From assembly GCA_964585545.1 (NCBI GenBank), contig CAZPDT010000016.1, positions 1 through 64,000 of the forward strand: a stretch of DNA of 64,000 nucleotides, given 5' to 3'. Within the stretch, counting starts at the first letter, position 1. Each line of letters starts with the position of its first letter. Both the position numbers and the translations under genes were made by a program. The stretch comes from Brumimicrobium sp964585545. GTDB taxonomy: Bacteria > Bacteroidota > Bacteroidia > Flavobacteriales_D > Crocinitomicaceae. This document shows, piece by piece, positions 62,539 to 64,000 of the stretch. The notes beneath the pieces are model-generated. The model did not search any database. It saw only the letters and a program-made list of their open reading frames with translations, and was not told where the DNA came from.

Positions 62539-64000
62539 CAGTCTGTCTCATAACCAACCATAAAACCTATAAAAATAAGAAACTTTGCTGATTCACAGCA
62601 TTTTCAACCCCAAAACTAATGACTTGTAAAAATGAAACTTTAGCACTTTTAGAACGGTTTTGGGTAAAAATAACAGCTTTTTGAGCCGATTTAAGACATA
62701 TTTGGCTATTTCCTTGGCTGTAACTCCCAGATTCACCATTCTTTTTAAGTTGTAAGCCAATGCAATTAAACCAAAATCTGCTTCTGCTCTTTGAAGTCCT
62801 TTTTTGGTCATGATGTGATCAAATCCCCATTGTCTTTTCATGGTTCCGTAAGGGTGTTCAACTAATGCTTGCCGTTGTTTGTAAAGTTCAAGGTTTTTAG
62901 CTACACGTTTGGCGTTGTTCTGTATGTTTTGAGTAAATTCAGAACGTTGAATGACTTTTCCGTTAATTTTTGAAGTGGTACACTCACTGCGTACAGGACA
63001 GGTTTTACACGCCTTGGTTTTGTATTGTTTAAATCGGTAGTTTCTAGCTTTGTATTCGGTTTGATTTGAAATGAGTTCATTTCCTTGCGGACAAGTATAG
63101 CTGTCTGTTTTATCGTTATAAATAAAGTTTTCCGAGTTATAAGCTGGGTTTGGAGCTTGACTGGATCTACCGATATTTGGAATGGCAACTAAGGTTTTTA
63201 TTTCTAGATTATCAGCGGTTTTAAATTCACTTCCTGTGTGATAACCTTTATCATAAAGCGCTGTAAATTTATTGGTTTTTAGAATGGTTTTTGCTCTTCG
63301 GAGCATCATTCCCATTGCCTTTTTATCGTTTTGGTTAGTGAGTTTATAGTCAAGTAATAATTTGTGTTTTGCATCAACGGTGGTTTGAGCGGTATAACAA
63401 ACTTCGGTAATTGTTCCTCTTACTATTTGATGCCTGCTGTCTAGATCGGAAGTGGAAAGTTGAGGGTTTTCGGAAGACTTATCTTCGTCTAGCTTTTCTT
63501 GTATTTGCTCATACTTTTTACGCTGAGTCTTACGCAGTTCTACTTGTTTTTCTAACTTCTCTTTTTGATCTCCATCAGCTGTAGATAAGGCTGTATTGTG
63601 TTCTTCAAGCTTGTTGTCAATATACTCTAAATGACGTTTGATTTTCTTTTTATTGTAATTGTTCTTCTTACTGTTTTGTGCTCGTAGTTTAGTGGAGTCT
63701 CCAGCAATCAAAATTCCTCCAATAAGGTTAAAGTTTTTAGCAATTTCAACACTATAACGAAAAACACGCTTGATGGCTTTGGGGTTATCTTTTCTAAACC
63801 TGGCAATGGTATTGTGATCTGGTTTTAGATTTTTCAAAAGCCAAATTACTTCTAGATTACGATGACATTATTCACAAGTGTATATTTTTATAGGTGTTCA
63901 TGAGATCGCTTTGCTAAGTTCTTTTTCTAATTGTCGGGAAGAACGCATGCGGTTCATGTAACCATAGATGTATAATTTTAATAAATCTGCGGGATTATAC
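62539..64000 (-). mobile_element. IS1182-family insertion sequence, copy 2, running off the window
   Basis: Begins with the terminal repeat CAGTCTGTCTCATAAC at 62539-62554, which matches the copy 1 end at 14 of 16 positions. It continues with the same transposase on the same strand. By comparison with copy 1 it should end about 250 bases beyond the window. The copies look identical over the 5' part of the transposase and differ in a cluster near its 3' end. Confidence 0.9.
62593..64000 (-). pseudogene. IS1182-family transposase, interrupted by the same 51-bp insert (copy 2), partial
   Basis: The C-terminal frame, 62593-63837, encodes 414 residues and ends FYKSLVLGLKML, the intact C-terminus that copy 1 lacks. 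The N-terminal frame begins upstream of 63898 and leaves the window. The 51-bp insert with two stops at 63868-63918 is identical to that of copy 1. Compared with copy 1 the residues differ at a few positions near QNNAKRVAKNLELYKQ and YGTMKRQ. Transposition activity of this split form is doubtful unless stops are read through or a complete enzyme is supplied. Confidence 0.88.

Noticed and set aside
1..64000. tRNA and rRNA genes
   Set aside because: I looked for tRNA T-loop and anticodon-arm patterns and rRNA core sequences on both strands and saw none I could support.

Overview
The window is an AT-rich chromosomal segment of a Bacteroidota bacterium, most likely a marine member of the Flavobacteriales or a near relative. 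The evidence is type IX secretion (T9SS) sorting tails of both type A and type B, a PorP/SprF-like outer-membrane protein next to a gliding-type C-terminal-domain protein, a TonB-dependent receptor, an F-type ATP synthase operon without beta and epsilon genes, and many promoters with the Bacteroidota -7 element TAnnTTTG. I found no rRNA, tRNA or CRISPR array.

Layout. Bases 1-8.4 kb hold the tail of a T9SS type B protein, lptB, a PIF1/RecD-like helicase and a metH-metF methionine operon preceded by a SAM-I riboswitch. Bases 8.4-12.4 kb hold a small lipoprotein and a four-gene Mn/Zn-type ABC transporter operon that is decaying: three frameshifts, one nonsense codon and a deletion that joins the ATPase to the tail of the first permease. 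Bases 12.4-22.1 kb hold small proteins, galE, a beta-barrel protein, an acidic repeat lipoprotein, a nicotinamide riboside salvage pair (PnuC and NadR-type kinase) with a divergent TruA paralogue, a secreted PNGase F-like protein and a TPR/HTH regulator. Bases 22-35.5 kb run mainly on the minus strand: a large Ig-like adhesin, a TonB receptor, ssb, an O-antigen ligase-like protein, a C-terminal processing protease, rnpA and the PorP/CHU_C pair. Bases 35.7-51.6 kb run on the plus strand: a barrel protein with Ig-like repeats, proC-proB-proA, a secreted protein, an AhpD-like protein, lipoproteins, atpBEFHAG and thioredoxin.

The accessory part is 51.6-64 kb. A C-terminal esterase fragment is cut off by an IS1182-family element. 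An 8.75-kb segment follows, then a second copy of the same element in the same orientation, which runs off the window. Between the two copies lies a tightly packed minus-strand operon: XRE regulator, PLD-nuclease/SNF2 helicase, RhuM-family protein, and a 1199-residue Eco57I-like adenine methyltransferase with its own target-recognition domain. I read this as an anti-phage or restriction-type defence cassette and as the best candidate for an under-described system. A perfect palindrome over its promoter suggests autoregulation by the XRE protein.

Other structure worth notice: both transposase copies carry the same 51-bp stop-containing insert; a 72-bp palindrome-containing repeat occurs in two full copies and one partial, fold-back copy; and a strong hairpin lies between atpE and atpF.
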